Part shown: piece by piece, positions 27,210-34,919 of the stretch
Numbering within the stretch: position 1 is the stretch's first letter
Layout: each line of letters opens with the position of its first letter
Assembly (NCBI RefSeq): GCF_030345335.1
Contig: NZ_JAPVRC010000011.1
Span: 26,617-90,616, forward strand
Length of the DNA: 64,000 nt
Direction: 5' to 3'
DNA from: Halobacillus campisalis
GTDB lineage: Bacteria; Bacillota; Bacilli; Bacillales; Halobacillaceae
Made by a program: the position numbers and the translations under genes
The notes under the pieces: generated by a model
What the model was told of the DNA's origin: nothing
Databases searched by the model: none
Seen by the model: only the letters and a program-made list of their open reading frames with translations

Positions 27210-27518
27210 ATGAAAGGTTATATAACTAAAGCAACGTACTTAGGAACCTTTTTGTCTTTTTTGTCTTTTATAGCTTTAATGCTGGATCCTTTTAGAGGCT
27301 GGATATTTAATTTTCTTTCAAGAGCAAATGTAAATTACTACGTAACATATGCAAACCCATTCACATACTTATTAGTTGCATATATTCTATTCTTTGTATT
27401 AAGCATATTAAGCATTTCACAGAAAGCTCAACTTAATTTGAAATATCTCTGTGTGTCTTTAAATGGTATAGGCATAGTAGTGGCAGGGTTCATTGTTTTT
27501 ATAGGTAATGCTCTTTAA
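27210..27518 (+). CDS. small membrane protein of unknown function
   Basis: 102 residues with three hydrophobic spans (TFLSFLSFIALML, FTYLLVAYILFFVLSIL, LNGIGIVVAGFIVFIG). AGGAGG stands 6 bases before the ATG, and composition is AT-rich like its neighbours. No family recognised. Confidence 0.65.
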   Translation: MKGYITKATYLGTFLSFLSFIALMLDPFRGWIFNFLSRANVNYYVTYANPFTYLLVAYILFFVLSILSISQKAQLNLKYLCVSLNGIGIVVAGFIVFIGNAL

Positions 27519-27547
27519 AATATTTTCAAATATCTTATTACACTAAC

Positions 27548-27581
27548 GGGGGCGATTGGCCAATATGGACGATCGCTTTTT
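27548..27581 (+). terminator. terminator-like hairpin with repeat-A type tail
   Basis: GGGGGCGAT ... ATCGCTTTTT with a 15-base loop, then CACTAACG on both sides. Similar GGGGCGAT/ATCGCTTTTT blocks recur at 28111-28135. Confidence 0.55.
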
Positions 27582-27646
27582 CACTAACGAAGCAGGTTTA
27601 TTAAAGATAAACATAAAGAAATTCGAATAAAAAAAGGAGAGATTAC

Positions 27647-28009
27647 TTGTTAAACAAAACAATACTTTCTATATTTGTTGGAGTTATTACTACGCTTTTT
27701 GTTAGTTTTGCTTTAATTACGCAAAATGACGATTTATTATTAAAACCGTTCATTCAACTTATTTTGGGTTTAATAACAGCGAATGTGTTGGTGTCTGGAA
27801 TATCTGCTTTTCATAGAAAAAGTAAAGGATTAGGCTTGTTCTTTACTTTCATCACATTATTTATGCTTAGTGTTATCATTTTAAATAACACTATGACAAT
27901 CGAAGGAATCATTCCAGTTATGATCATATATATTGTATTCGGAGTTCCAATTGGTATTATTGCAATGTTTGTCCACCGAATAAATACTAGAAATGAATTG
28001 GAGCTGTGA
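27647..28009 (+). CDS. small membrane protein, YczI/DUF3953-like
   Basis: 120 residues from TTG with AAAAGGAGAG upstream. About four hydrophobic spans; the middle (FIQLILGLITANVLVSGIS, RKSKGLGLFFTFI) has the look of the short Bacillus YczI/DUF3953 membrane proteins, but I am not sure of this match. Role unknown. Confidence 0.6.
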   Translation: MLNKTILSIFVGVITTLFVSFALITQNDDLLLKPFIQLILGLITANVLVSGISAFHRKSKGLGLFFTFITLFMLSVIILNNTMTIEGIIPVMIIYIVFGVPIGIIAMFVHRINTRNELEL

Positions 28010-28082
28010 GGAAATTATCAATAAGTAGTAGCTAATCGGCTTATTCAAGTAAAAGATGCTTTAGTTTAATATCAACTCGAGA

Positions 28083-28135
28083 ATATCTCGGATTCGAGTC
28101 TTCACGAAAAGGGGGCGATTTTCCGATCGCTTTTT
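28083..28135. repeat. repeat A half element with hairpin
   Basis: ATATCTCGGATTCGAGTCTT is followed by a GCGAT/ATCGC hairpin and TTTTT. The first part matches one arm of the repeat A palindrome. Confidence 0.6.
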
Positions 28136-28229
28136 CACTAATGGAAGAGCGTAATGGATTGAGGGAGTACCTGAAGAGGTATTTTGTTTTGAAATTAAAC
28201 AGTAGTTTATATGAAGGCGGTGTGAAATT

Positions 28230-28724
28230 ATGAGTAACAGTCCTATTGTGAAACAGTATACTAATGAGTATCAAGCAGAAGTCGTAAATTTAATTCTTCA
28301 TATTCAGCAAAAAGAATACAACATACCTATAACTAAAAGAGACCAACCCGACTTGTACACCATAGAAGATTTTTATCAGACGGGTAAGGGCAACTTTTGG
28401 ATAGCTGTTTATAACAATAAAGTTGTTGGTACAATCAGTCTTTTAGATATAGGAAACAACCAAGTTGCATTAAGAAAGATGTTTGTAGATCAAGAATTCA
28501 GAGGGGCAATGTTTAAAACTGCAAGTCTATTATTAAACAAAGCAATTAAATGGGTTGAAGAAAAATCAATAAAAACAGTGTATCTTGGAACCACACCGCA
28601 ATTTTTAGCAGCACATAGATTTTATGAAAAGAATGGTTTTACAAGTATAGGTGTAAATGAATTACCTGAAAATTTCCCCTTATTACAAGTCGATAGAAAG
28701 TTCTATCAGTACTCGCTTTCTTAG
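28230..28724 (+). CDS. GNAT-family N-acetyltransferase
   Basis: 164 residues. Acetyl-CoA binding motif A region is RKMFVDQEFRGAMFKTASLL, followed by YLGTTPQFLAAHRFYEKNGF, the usual helix with Tyr near the end of GNAT folds. GAAGGCGGTG precedes the ATG. The acceptor substrate cannot be told. Single gene between repeat A pieces. Confidence 0.85.
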   Translation: MSNSPIVKQYTNEYQAEVVNLILHIQQKEYNIPITKRDQPDLYTIEDFYQTGKGNFWIAVYNNKVVGTISLLDIGNNQVALRKMFVDQEFRGAMFKTASLLLNKAIKWVEEKSIKTVYLGTTPQFLAAHRFYEKNGFTSIGVNELPENFPLLQVDRKFYQYSLS

Positions 28725-28779
28725 AAAAACACGGTTTAGTTTTATTCTTCCGTGAGCTAAAGAAGAGAACACCTCAAGA

Positions 28780-28803
28780 TATATCTCGAAATCTAGTCTT
28801 CAT
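28780..28803. repeat. repeat A half element
   Basis: ATATCTCGAAATCTAGTCTT, one arm of the palindrome family, directly after the acetyltransferase gene. No other feature between 28725 and 28927. Confidence 0.55.
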
Positions 28804-28927
28804 GAATTGAGTGCAATTGCTTAAGAGTAGAGTGACTTTTTTCTTAAGAATAGTTAATATGAGTTATCTTGGGAGTAGCCCTTTTAATATGGATAATATC
28901 AACACTGAAAATCACCAGTACCATTTT

Positions 28928-28957
28928 AAAAAAGGAAAGAGCAGCCGCCCTCTCCTT
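28928..28957 (-). terminator. terminator of the leftward G1P-dehydrogenase/HAD operon
   Basis: Read leftward, AAGGAGAG pairs with CTCTTTCCTT across GGCGGCTG and is followed by a T-run. It touches the stop codon of the dehydrogenase gene. Confidence 0.7.
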
Positions 28958-30008
28958 ATAATAGAATTTCCTGTAAAATTGGATCAGTCTCTAAAAAATT
29001 CAATGCCTTCTCTCGATAGTCCTCGTCATGCAAATAAGTATAGCGGTGCGGTTTCATTTGAGGACTTCTTTCAATCGCTTGTTTAAAATCAGCTGTGGTC
29101 ATGTGTAAAGAGGGTACATAGTCGAAAAAGCCAGTTCGGCTGAATACTTTGTGCATCCGCTCCGCACGATGGCCTTGAACATTTGCCATAATATAAGTGG
29201 CGATGCCTACTTGAATCCCATGCATGTGATGATTTTCTGCATATTTATCAAGTGCATGTGAAATCAGGTGTTCTGATCCGCTAATGGGTGCGCTGTTTCC
29301 GCTAATGACTGTGGCAACCCCTCCCATCGTTAAGGAGCTGACGAGCTCTTTTAAAAACATAGGGGTTTTAATATCTTCCATAGGGGTTCGAATGAAACTA
29401 TTTACCGCTTTTTTGCTCAGCATCGATGCAAATGCGTTTACACGGTCTACTTCATGATGTTCTTCAAACTCCCAGTCATAAAGAGCTGTCAGGTTGGACA
29501 TCAAATCGCCGACCCCCGCTAATATAAATTTATGTGGAGCATTTTTTATAATATCGAGATCCGCGATAATGCCGTATGGAATTTTTGCTGGAACGGTCGT
29601 TTTCTTGCCTTCAATCGATAAGGAGCAATTACTGCTGGCAAACCCATCGTTAGAAGCCGAGGTAGGTACGCTAATAAAAGGTGTGTTTCTTGAAAATCCG
29701 ATATATTTGCCATAATCTATGACAGCCCCTCCGCCAATAGCGATGATCACATCGAATGTTTCAAGCGTAAAGGCTTTGGAGATTAAATCTTTGATATCCA
29801 GATTCTCTTTTATGAGCAGCGTATCCGCTTTTATACTGGAGAATGAATGTTTCACTTTCTTTTCATAATGTTCAAACGTAAAGTCGTCAAAGATGATGAG
29901 TACTTTTTTAAATCCGTGTTTTTTTAGAACATCCTCAAGCTGAAAAATGATGCCATTGTCAATTTCCAATATCGCCGGGATAGGGATATTCGTAATGGGA
30001 TTAGACAT
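28956..30008 (-). CDS. sn-glycerol-1-phosphate dehydrogenase-like enzyme
   Basis: 350 residues of the iron-type alcohol dehydrogenase fold in the AraM/EgsA branch. NAD region: IAIGGGAVIDYGKYIGF, then VPTSASNDGFASSNCSL, typical of glycerol-1-phosphate dehydrogenases, and metal ligands in AGVGDLMSN, SGSEHLISHALD and MHGIQVGI. It would reduce dihydroxyacetone phosphate to sn-glycerol 1-phosphate. Bacilli use this for heptaprenylglyceryl phosphate. Here it overlaps a HAD phosphatase gene by 8 bases instead of standing with a prenyltransferase, which suggests a different end product. Specificity is inference. Confidence 0.85.
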   Translation of the reverse strand: MSNPITNIPIPAILEIDNGIIFQLEDVLKKHGFKKVLIIFDDFTFEHYEKKVKHSFSSIKADTLLIKENLDIKDLISKAFTLETFDVIIAIGGGAVIDYGKYIGFSRNTPFISVPTSASNDGFASSNCSLSIEGKKTTVPAKIPYGIIADLDIIKNAPHKFILAGVGDLMSNLTALYDWEFEEHHEVDRVNAFASMLSKKAVNSFIRTPMEDIKTPMFLKELVSSLTMGGVATVISGNSAPISGSEHLISHALDKYAENHHMHGIQVGIATYIMANVQGHRAERMHKVFSRTGFFDYVPSLHMTTADFKQAIERSPQMKPHRYTYLHDEDYREKALNFLETDPILQEILL

Positions 30009-30657
30009 GAGGAAGAAATCCTTTTCTTTTTAGTTCGGCTTCGATCTCTTTAAACGTTGTTACAGGGATAAAAGGGATATGCTTTTCTTTCAGAATATCC
30101 TGTAGAGCATCTTTTGCAAAAGTGAGGTCAGCATAAACCGCAGGATGGGAATCCGGCTCACTGTCACCTGCAAAATGGACCGTCTCATACTCTTTCTTAA
30201 GGTCCTGGATCACTTTTGACTTGTCGATCCCATACCGCTCAGAAAAATGACGATGCTCGGGATCTAAATTCATATGTACATTTTTATCCTGATAGTATCC
30301 CTCGTTGGACAAGACAGTCACCTGTTTAATATCATATTTTTCTAAAATGTGATGAATGTAATAATCAGTACCTGCACTTAATATATAAAAGTCGCCGCCA
30401 TGGTTTTGAACCGTTTTTATAAACTCAGGGATGTAAGAATCAATAGGAATCTGCCGGATATCTTCAATAATCTGCTGTTCATCCTGGTCGATTGAAGAAA
30501 AGACAGTCGTTAAAAACTCGATATCTTTCATCTCGCCTGCTTTCCACTTCTTAAACAGCTCTTCCCCTTCAGGAAAGTATTTCTCAATCACGATCCAATA
30601 AAAGTCTTTCAATGAAATTGTCCCATCAAAGTCGGAAACAAACGCCCAATTCTTCAC
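30001..30657 (-). CDS. HAD-IB phosphatase, MtnX-like
   Basis: 218 residues. Motif I DFDGTIS (Asp9, Asp11), motif II ILSAGTDYYI, and motif III with the acidic pair in FAGDSEPDSHPA. Together with the helical cap (residues about 15-80) this looks like MtnX-type and phosphoserine-phosphatase-type enzymes, which take phosphate from small sugars or alcohols. Upstream partner of the glycerol-1-phosphate-dehydrogenase-like gene, with overlapping stop and start, so a two-step route ending in a dephosphorylated product is likely. No methionine salvage genes are near. Confidence 0.85.
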   Translation of the reverse strand: MKNWAFVSDFDGTISLKDFYWIVIEKYFPEGEELFKKWKAGEMKDIEFLTTVFSSIDQDEQQIIEDIRQIPIDSYIPEFIKTVQNHGGDFYILSAGTDYYIHHILEKYDIKQVTVLSNEGYYQDKNVHMNLDPEHRHFSERYGIDKSKVIQDLKKEYETVHFAGDSEPDSHPAVYADLTFAKDALQDILKEKHIPFIPVTTFKEIEAELKRKGFLPHV

Positions 30658-30853
30658 GATCTCAGCTCCTATAAACCTTATTTTTATATGTATAGTGTAA
30701 CAGATATTTTGTATGGAGTGACGAGGCCTTGCGTGGAAAAGACGAATCTAGTAACTGGATTTTGGGTTTTTAAGGATAATAGTGCAGGGAGTTTATTTAT
30801 TTTATGATAAGATGAGTTCAAAAGTTAGCCGAAATGCATGGGGAGGTGGCGTG

Positions 30854-31156
30854 ATGAACTGGATGAAGCGATCAAGTATAGTGCTGTTGCTCAGTTTCTT
30901 CGTTAGCTTCGGCCTATTAGGCGTATATACGATGTCTATTGATGTCGCAGAGGGCGAGAGTGTAGGAGAAGGATGGCATTTGCTGAAGAAAAACGAAGTA
31001 ACTTATGAAGAAATGAACGGACAAAAAGAAATGGTCAGCAGCAGTATGGAAGTAGGGAGCGGTCCTATCAATATTTCTTTGATTTCGAGTGTGGTTGTGA
31101 CTTTTGGGTACGTGCTTGTTGGTTTAGTGAGACAAAAAGAAGTGGTGTCGAATTGA
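30854..31156 (+). CDS. small two-span membrane protein of unknown function
   Basis: 100 residues from ATG 30854; GGGAGGTGG is 7 bases upstream, whereas the longer frame from 30782 has no site. N-terminal span (SSIVLLLSFFVSFGLLG), a 40-residue outer part rich in Glu (DVAEGESVGEGWHLL), and a C-terminal span (NISLISSVVVTFGYVLVGL). No family recognised. Confidence 0.6.
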   Translation: MNWMKRSSIVLLLSFFVSFGLLGVYTMSIDVAEGESVGEGWHLLKKNEVTYEEMNGQKEMVSSSMEVGSGPINISLISSVVVTFGYVLVGLVRQKEVVSN

Positions 31157-31200
31157 ATTTGTTTAAACTTACGCACTATCGTCCATACATAATCGCTCGT

Positions 31201-31231
31201 AAAAAAACACTCCAGATTGGAGTGTTTTTTT
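31201..31231. terminator. bidirectional terminator
   Basis: AAAAAAACACTCCA and TGGAGTGTTTTTTT form a perfect stem with loop GAT between two converging genes. Confidence 0.85.
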
Positions 31232-31844
31232 ATTTGATATAGCCATGGCTTCTTCGGATGCTGATGCCATCATGCAAGTCCTCGTCCCACGTAAGGATAC
31301 GCTCGACATGTTCGCAGTCATTCTGCCCGAAGAACTGCTTCACTTTTTCCCTGAATTCATTGTATCGAACCGATTCCTGACGCATCTTATAGTACGACTT
31401 CTTATAAATTTCCACCGCATCTTCTATTGCACATTCATAATCATGTTTCAGCTTTTGCTGAGCTTTGGAAGAGGGCGCGTCATTATAAGCTTCAGCCGTT
31501 AAGTATAGCAAGCGGTCGACGATCTCGTACGGATGATTCTGGACCGGTGCGTCCGGACAAGCTTTATTACTAGCTCGCAGCTTCTCATCCAGAGCGAGGA
31601 TTTCCTCGACGGTCTCGCAGCAGTTATGTTGGAAAATCATTTTAATTTTTAAAATAAGTTCATTGTAGCGCTTTACTTCTGGGCGGATATCTTCATTTGC
31701 TTCTTTATACATTTGGATCGCTTTCCCGAGAGCACACTCGTAATCGTGACGAAGCTTCTGAATCTTTACGGAATCATAGCTGTCGTTATAGGCCTCAACG
31801 GTAAAGTGAATTAGACGATCGACGATTTTTTGTGGTGTAGTCAT
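31230..31844 (-). CDS. unknown protein built from two tandem copies of one domain
   Basis: 204 residues made of two matching halves. Copy 1 (about residues 5-90) has KIVDRLIHFTVEAYND, LRHDYECALGKAIQMYK and VKRYNELILKIKMIF; copy 2 (about 106-192) has EIVDRLLYLTAEAYND, LKHDYECAIEDAVEIYK and SVRYNEFREKVKQFF. Each is mostly helical and ends with a Cys pair region (CCETVEEIL / DCEHVERIL). No known family comes to mind. AAAGAGG precedes the ATG. Single gene upstream of the hexuronate control region but reading away from it. Confidence 0.7.
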   Translation of the reverse strand: MTTPQKIVDRLIHFTVEAYNDSYDSVKIQKLRHDYECALGKAIQMYKEANEDIRPEVKRYNELILKIKMIFQHNCCETVEEILALDEKLRASNKACPDAPVQNHPYEIVDRLLYLTAEAYNDAPSSKAQQKLKHDYECAIEDAVEIYKKSYYKMRQESVRYNEFREKVKQFFGQNDCEHVERILTWDEDLHDGISIRRSHGYIK

Positions 31845-32088
31845 AGGTCCTCTTTCCTTTCCTGGGGCCTTCGTGTGTCGTGAAGGCTTCTTGGTTTGTG
31901 TGATGGTATAGTTATAACCTATCTTGTTGGGGGATAAACCACTTTGAGCGTATTTTGTCGTTTAGTGAGGAGGTTTTGGGAATTTTATTGTTAATCTAAT
32001 AGTAATTTTTAAAAGATAGTATTTTGTCGTTTTATGTCACAATTGGAATTTTAAATCTAAAATTTCAAAAAAATTCATAATTATATTT

Positions 32089-32103
32089 TAAAAGCGCTTT
32101 CAT
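32089..32103 (-). promoter_or_regulatory. cre site (CcpA) upstream of the hexuronate operon
   Basis: On the minus strand ATGAAAGCGCTTTTA fits the cre consensus save the penultimate position. It lies 16 bases before the LacI-type palindrome. The region 31845-32323 otherwise has no gene. Confidence 0.6.
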
Positions 32104-32118
32104 TATGTTACACTTTCA

Positions 32119-32158
32119 CTAAATCGTTTTACTAAACCGATTTAGTAAAACGATTTAG
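32119..32158. promoter_or_regulatory. 40-bp palindrome with three LacI-type operators
   Basis: Three 12-base sites follow each other at a 13-base step: TAAATCGTTTTA (32120), TAAACCGATTTA (32133) and TAAAACGATTTA (32146). Each has the central CG of LacI/GalR operators, and together they form one palindrome with a single mismatched pair. Bacillus ExuR, regulator of the related exu locus, is a LacI-type protein; no such gene is in this window. Confidence 0.75.
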
Positions 32159-32323
32159 GAACTTGTATAGTTACTGCACTTTTAGTTCACAAAATGGAAT
32201 TCAAAAAAAGGGTTTAGTAGGTGAGGTGTCGGAAAACTTTTTTTTGAGGTTCTATGTAAGCGATTTATATCGGGATGGTACTATTTTTTGGAAACAGTTA
32301 CTTTTTAATGAAAGGGAGATATT

Positions 32324-33334
32324 ATGGGGAACATTACTATCGATCAAGAAGAACTGAAGGAATTAGTTGTAAATAAGCTCTCGGAAGCGAAAGTTGATAA
32401 AGAGCATGCAAGTATTGTTGCTGACATTTTAGTTCATGCAGATTTAAGAGGTGTAAGTTCACACGGTGTATTACGAACGGAGCATTATGTTAAAAGGATG
32501 CTTGAAGGAGGGATGAATGCAAATCCTGATTTCAATATTACCAAAAAAGGATCATCAGCTGCTTTATTTGATGGTGATAATGGCATGGGTCACGTAATCA
32601 CAAAGGAAGCAATGAAAGAAGCGATTAAATTATCAAAAGATAATGGGATAGGCATTGTTGGAATAGTTAATAGCAGCCACTGTGGAGCGCTATCTTATTA
32701 CGCGGAACAAGCAGCCAAAGAAGATACTATTAGTATGATTATGACACATACTGATAGTGCAGTAGTTCCTTTCGGAGGAGCAGAGCCTTACTTCGGTACT
32801 AACCCAATAGCCTATGGTTTTCCAGCTAATGAACATCGACCGATTATTTTAGATATGGCCACAAGTAATGTCGCTTTAGGTAAGGTATTGCATGCTAGAG
32901 AAACTGGCAGTGAAATTCCTGATAATTGGGGAGTTGATGAAAACGGAAATCCTGTCACAGACCCTAATCTATTAAAGAATTTGCTTCCTTTTGGAGGACC
33001 TAAAGGTTTTGGTCTTGGTTTAGTAGTTGATGTAATGACCGGGGTGTTAACTGGAGGAGCTTTTGGACCAAAAATATCTACCATGTATGGAGACTATAAG
33101 AATAATAGAGAGTTGAGTCATGTAATTGTGACGATAAACCCTGGCTTATTTATTGAGAAAGAAGAATTTTTGAACAATATTGATCAAATGATAGATGAAT
33201 TACATGCAGTAAAACCTGCAGATGGTTTCTCTTCCGTTATGGTTCCAGGTGAACCAGAGCAATTGAAAGAGGAGACAAATAAAAAGGAGGGTATTCCCTT
33301 ACCAGAGAGCATTTACAATTATTTGAATTCATAA
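32324..33334 (+). CDS. yjmC: Ldh2/YjmC-family malate/lactate-type dehydrogenase
   Basis: 336 residues. The catalytic region is LRGVSSHGVLRTEHY with the conserved His, followed by NSSHCGALSYYAEQA, FGTNPIAYGFPA and GPKGFGLGLVVDVMTGVL, all marks of the Ldh2 (YiaK/AllD/YjmC) NAD(P)-dependent oxidoreductases. AAAGGGAG precedes the ATG. First gene of the operon and the same relative position as yjmC in the Bacillus exu locus (yjmC-yjmD-uxuA-yjmF). Exact substrate is not known even for YjmC; the YiaK relative acts on 2,3-diketogulonate, and that gene also goes with a TRAP system. Confidence 0.85.
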   Translation: MGNITIDQEELKELVVNKLSEAKVDKEHASIVADILVHADLRGVSSHGVLRTEHYVKRMLEGGMNANPDFNITKKGSSAALFDGDNGMGHVITKEAMKEAIKLSKDNGIGIVGIVNSSHCGALSYYAEQAAKEDTISMIMTHTDSAVVPFGGAEPYFGTNPIAYGFPANEHRPIILDMATSNVALGKVLHARETGSEIPDNWGVDENGNPVTDPNLLKNLLPFGGPKGFGLGLVVDVMTGVLTGGAFGPKISTMYGDYKNNRELSHVIVTINPGLFIEKEEFLNNIDQMIDELHAVKPADGFSSVMVPGEPEQLKEETNKKEGIPLPESIYNYLNS

Positions 33335-33358
33335 TTACATATTAAGGAGGAAATACAA

Positions 33359-34366
33359 ATGAAAAAGAAACTATTGTTATTGTTTGTTTCTATGTTAGTA
33401 ATGTTGTTAGCTGCATGCGGCGGGGATGAAGAGTCATCTGGTTCAGGAGATTCAGGTGATACAATCACTTGGAAGCTGGGGCACTTATCAAATGAAGATC
33501 ACCAATGGAATAAAACAGCTGAAAAATTCGCTGAACTTGTTAGTGAAAAAACAGATGGTCAATTAGAAATTGAAATTTACCCGAACGAACAATTGGGATC
33601 TGAAACTGAAGTTATCGATGGAATTGAGGCAGGAACAGTTGATATGACAATTACCGGTGAAACAATGGCAAATTGGGCACCTGAAGCCGCACTGATGGCG
33701 GTACCATATGCGTTTAACGGTCAAGATCATATGCAGAAAGTCGTGGAAGGGGAAATAGGAGAAGAAATTGAAAGCAGTGTTAAAGAAAACGTAGGTGTAA
33801 CTCCACTTTATTATCATGCACGGGCACCTCGTAACCTTACATCCAATGAAAAAATCCAATCTCCAGATGATTTAAGTGGGTTTAAAATGCGAGTCCCCAA
33901 CGTACCTTTGTTCATGGAGTCTTGGGAAGAAGCAGGAGCTAGACCACAAGTAATGGATTTTAGTGAAGTTTTTACAGGATTACAGCAAGGTGTTATAGAT
34001 GGTCAGGAAAACCCGGTGGATCTAATTCAAAGTGCAGGTTTTGCTGAAGTTCAAGATTATGTGAACGTTACTGAGCACGTGTACTCCTGGATATATGTTG
34101 TTGTTGGAAACAGTCAGCTGGAAGAGCTGGATGAAGATATGCAAGCCTCCGTTCAAGAAGCTGCTGAAGAAGCCCAGGCTTTTGGAATGGATTTATATGA
34201 AACTGAAACAAACGAAATTGAAGAGCAATTAAAAGAAGATGGCATGGAATTTGTGGAAGTAGACCAAGAAGCTTTTGCTGAAAAAATGCAGCCGGGAATT
34301 GAAAGCAGCCTCGATGAAGTTCAATTAGATCTATATAACAGGATCGTAGAAGCTGGGGAAGAGTAA
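33359..34366 (+). CDS. dctP: TRAP solute-binding lipoprotein, probable sugar-acid type
   Basis: 335 residues. Lipobox LAAC near residue 20, acidic Ser/Gly linker, then a DctP fold with HARAPRNLTSNEKI, GFKMRVPNVPLFMESW, whose Arg should hold the carboxylate, and FTGLQQGVIDGQENP. Placed between yjmC and yjmD, it most likely delivers a hexuronate or aldonate. Related binding proteins of this family bind D-glucuronate, D-galacturonate or gulonate; this is family knowledge. AAGGAGG precedes the ATG. Confidence 0.88.
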   Translation: MKKKLLLLFVSMLVMLLAACGGDEESSGSGDSGDTITWKLGHLSNEDHQWNKTAEKFAELVSEKTDGQLEIEIYPNEQLGSETEVIDGIEAGTVDMTITGETMANWAPEAALMAVPYAFNGQDHMQKVVEGEIGEEIESSVKENVGVTPLYYHARAPRNLTSNEKIQSPDDLSGFKMRVPNVPLFMESWEEAGARPQVMDFSEVFTGLQQGVIDGQENPVDLIQSAGFAEVQDYVNVTEHVYSWIYVVVGNSQLEELDEDMQASVQEAAEEAQAFGMDLYETETNEIEEQLKEDGMEFVEVDQEAFAEKMQPGIESSLDEVQLDLYNRIVEAGEE

Positions 34367-34375
34367 AAAAACATT

Positions 34376-34411
34376 GGTAAGCAGCTTCTTTGGAAAAAGG
34401 AGTTGCTTACC
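34376..34411 (+). terminator. intercistronic hairpin between dctP and dctQ
   Basis: GGTAAGCAGCT pairs with AGTTGCTTACC. Same place as the hairpin in the first TRAP operon (20178-20203), though the bases differ, so the layout rather than the sequence is conserved. Confidence 0.65.
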
Positions 34412-34439
34412 TCTATTAAAATGCAAAAGGGTGAGATAC

Positions 34440-34919
34440 ATGAATCCTGTAAATATTATAAGTAAATTGCTGAAAACTTTGACTATCCTTACCTTTTCTG
34501 CTCTTGTGATAATCGTATTAATTCAAATAATTGCTCGCTATACTCCGATTTCCATTGTCTGGACGGAAGAACTTTCAAGGTTTTTATTTGTTTATTCCAT
34601 TGCGTTTGGTGCTCCAGTGGCAATGGAGCGAAGAGAGTATGTAAGGGTGGATTTATTATTAGATTTGGTTCCAAATAAAATTAGAAAATATGTAGATTCT
34701 TTAATTTATTTGGTAATTGGGTTATTTTCTGGTTTCTTAATTTACTACTCCTATGAATTTGCTTTGCTTGGCGCAAATCAATCCTCCGCAACAATGCAGG
34801 TTGAAATGTATTATGTCAATTTAAGTATGGTTTTAACATTTTCACTTCTGACATTATATAGTTTCGTGAATATCTATGAATTATTAAAGGGAAAGCAGAA
34901 GGAGAGTGTTGAATCATGA
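34440..34919 (+). CDS. dctQ: TRAP small membrane subunit (DctQ)
   Basis: 159 residues from ATG 34440, preceded by AAAGGGTGAG; the frame from 34374 would run through the hairpin. Four spans; signature SIVWTEELSRFLFVYSIAFG and MERREYVRVDLLLD. Its stop overlaps the dctM start by 4 bases. It is the small half of the sugar-acid TRAP permease. Confidence 0.88.
   Translation: MNPVNIISKLLKTLTILTFSALVIIVLIQIIARYTPISIVWTEELSRFLFVYSIAFGAPVAMERREYVRVDLLLDLVPNKIRKYVDSLIYLVIGLFSGFLIYYSYEFALLGANQSSATMQVEMYYVNLSMVLTFSLLTLYSFVNIYELLKGKQKESVES

Noticed and set aside
32163..32357. Short rightward frame before yjmC
   Set aside because: No ribosome site, low protein character, overlaps the yjmC start in another frame.
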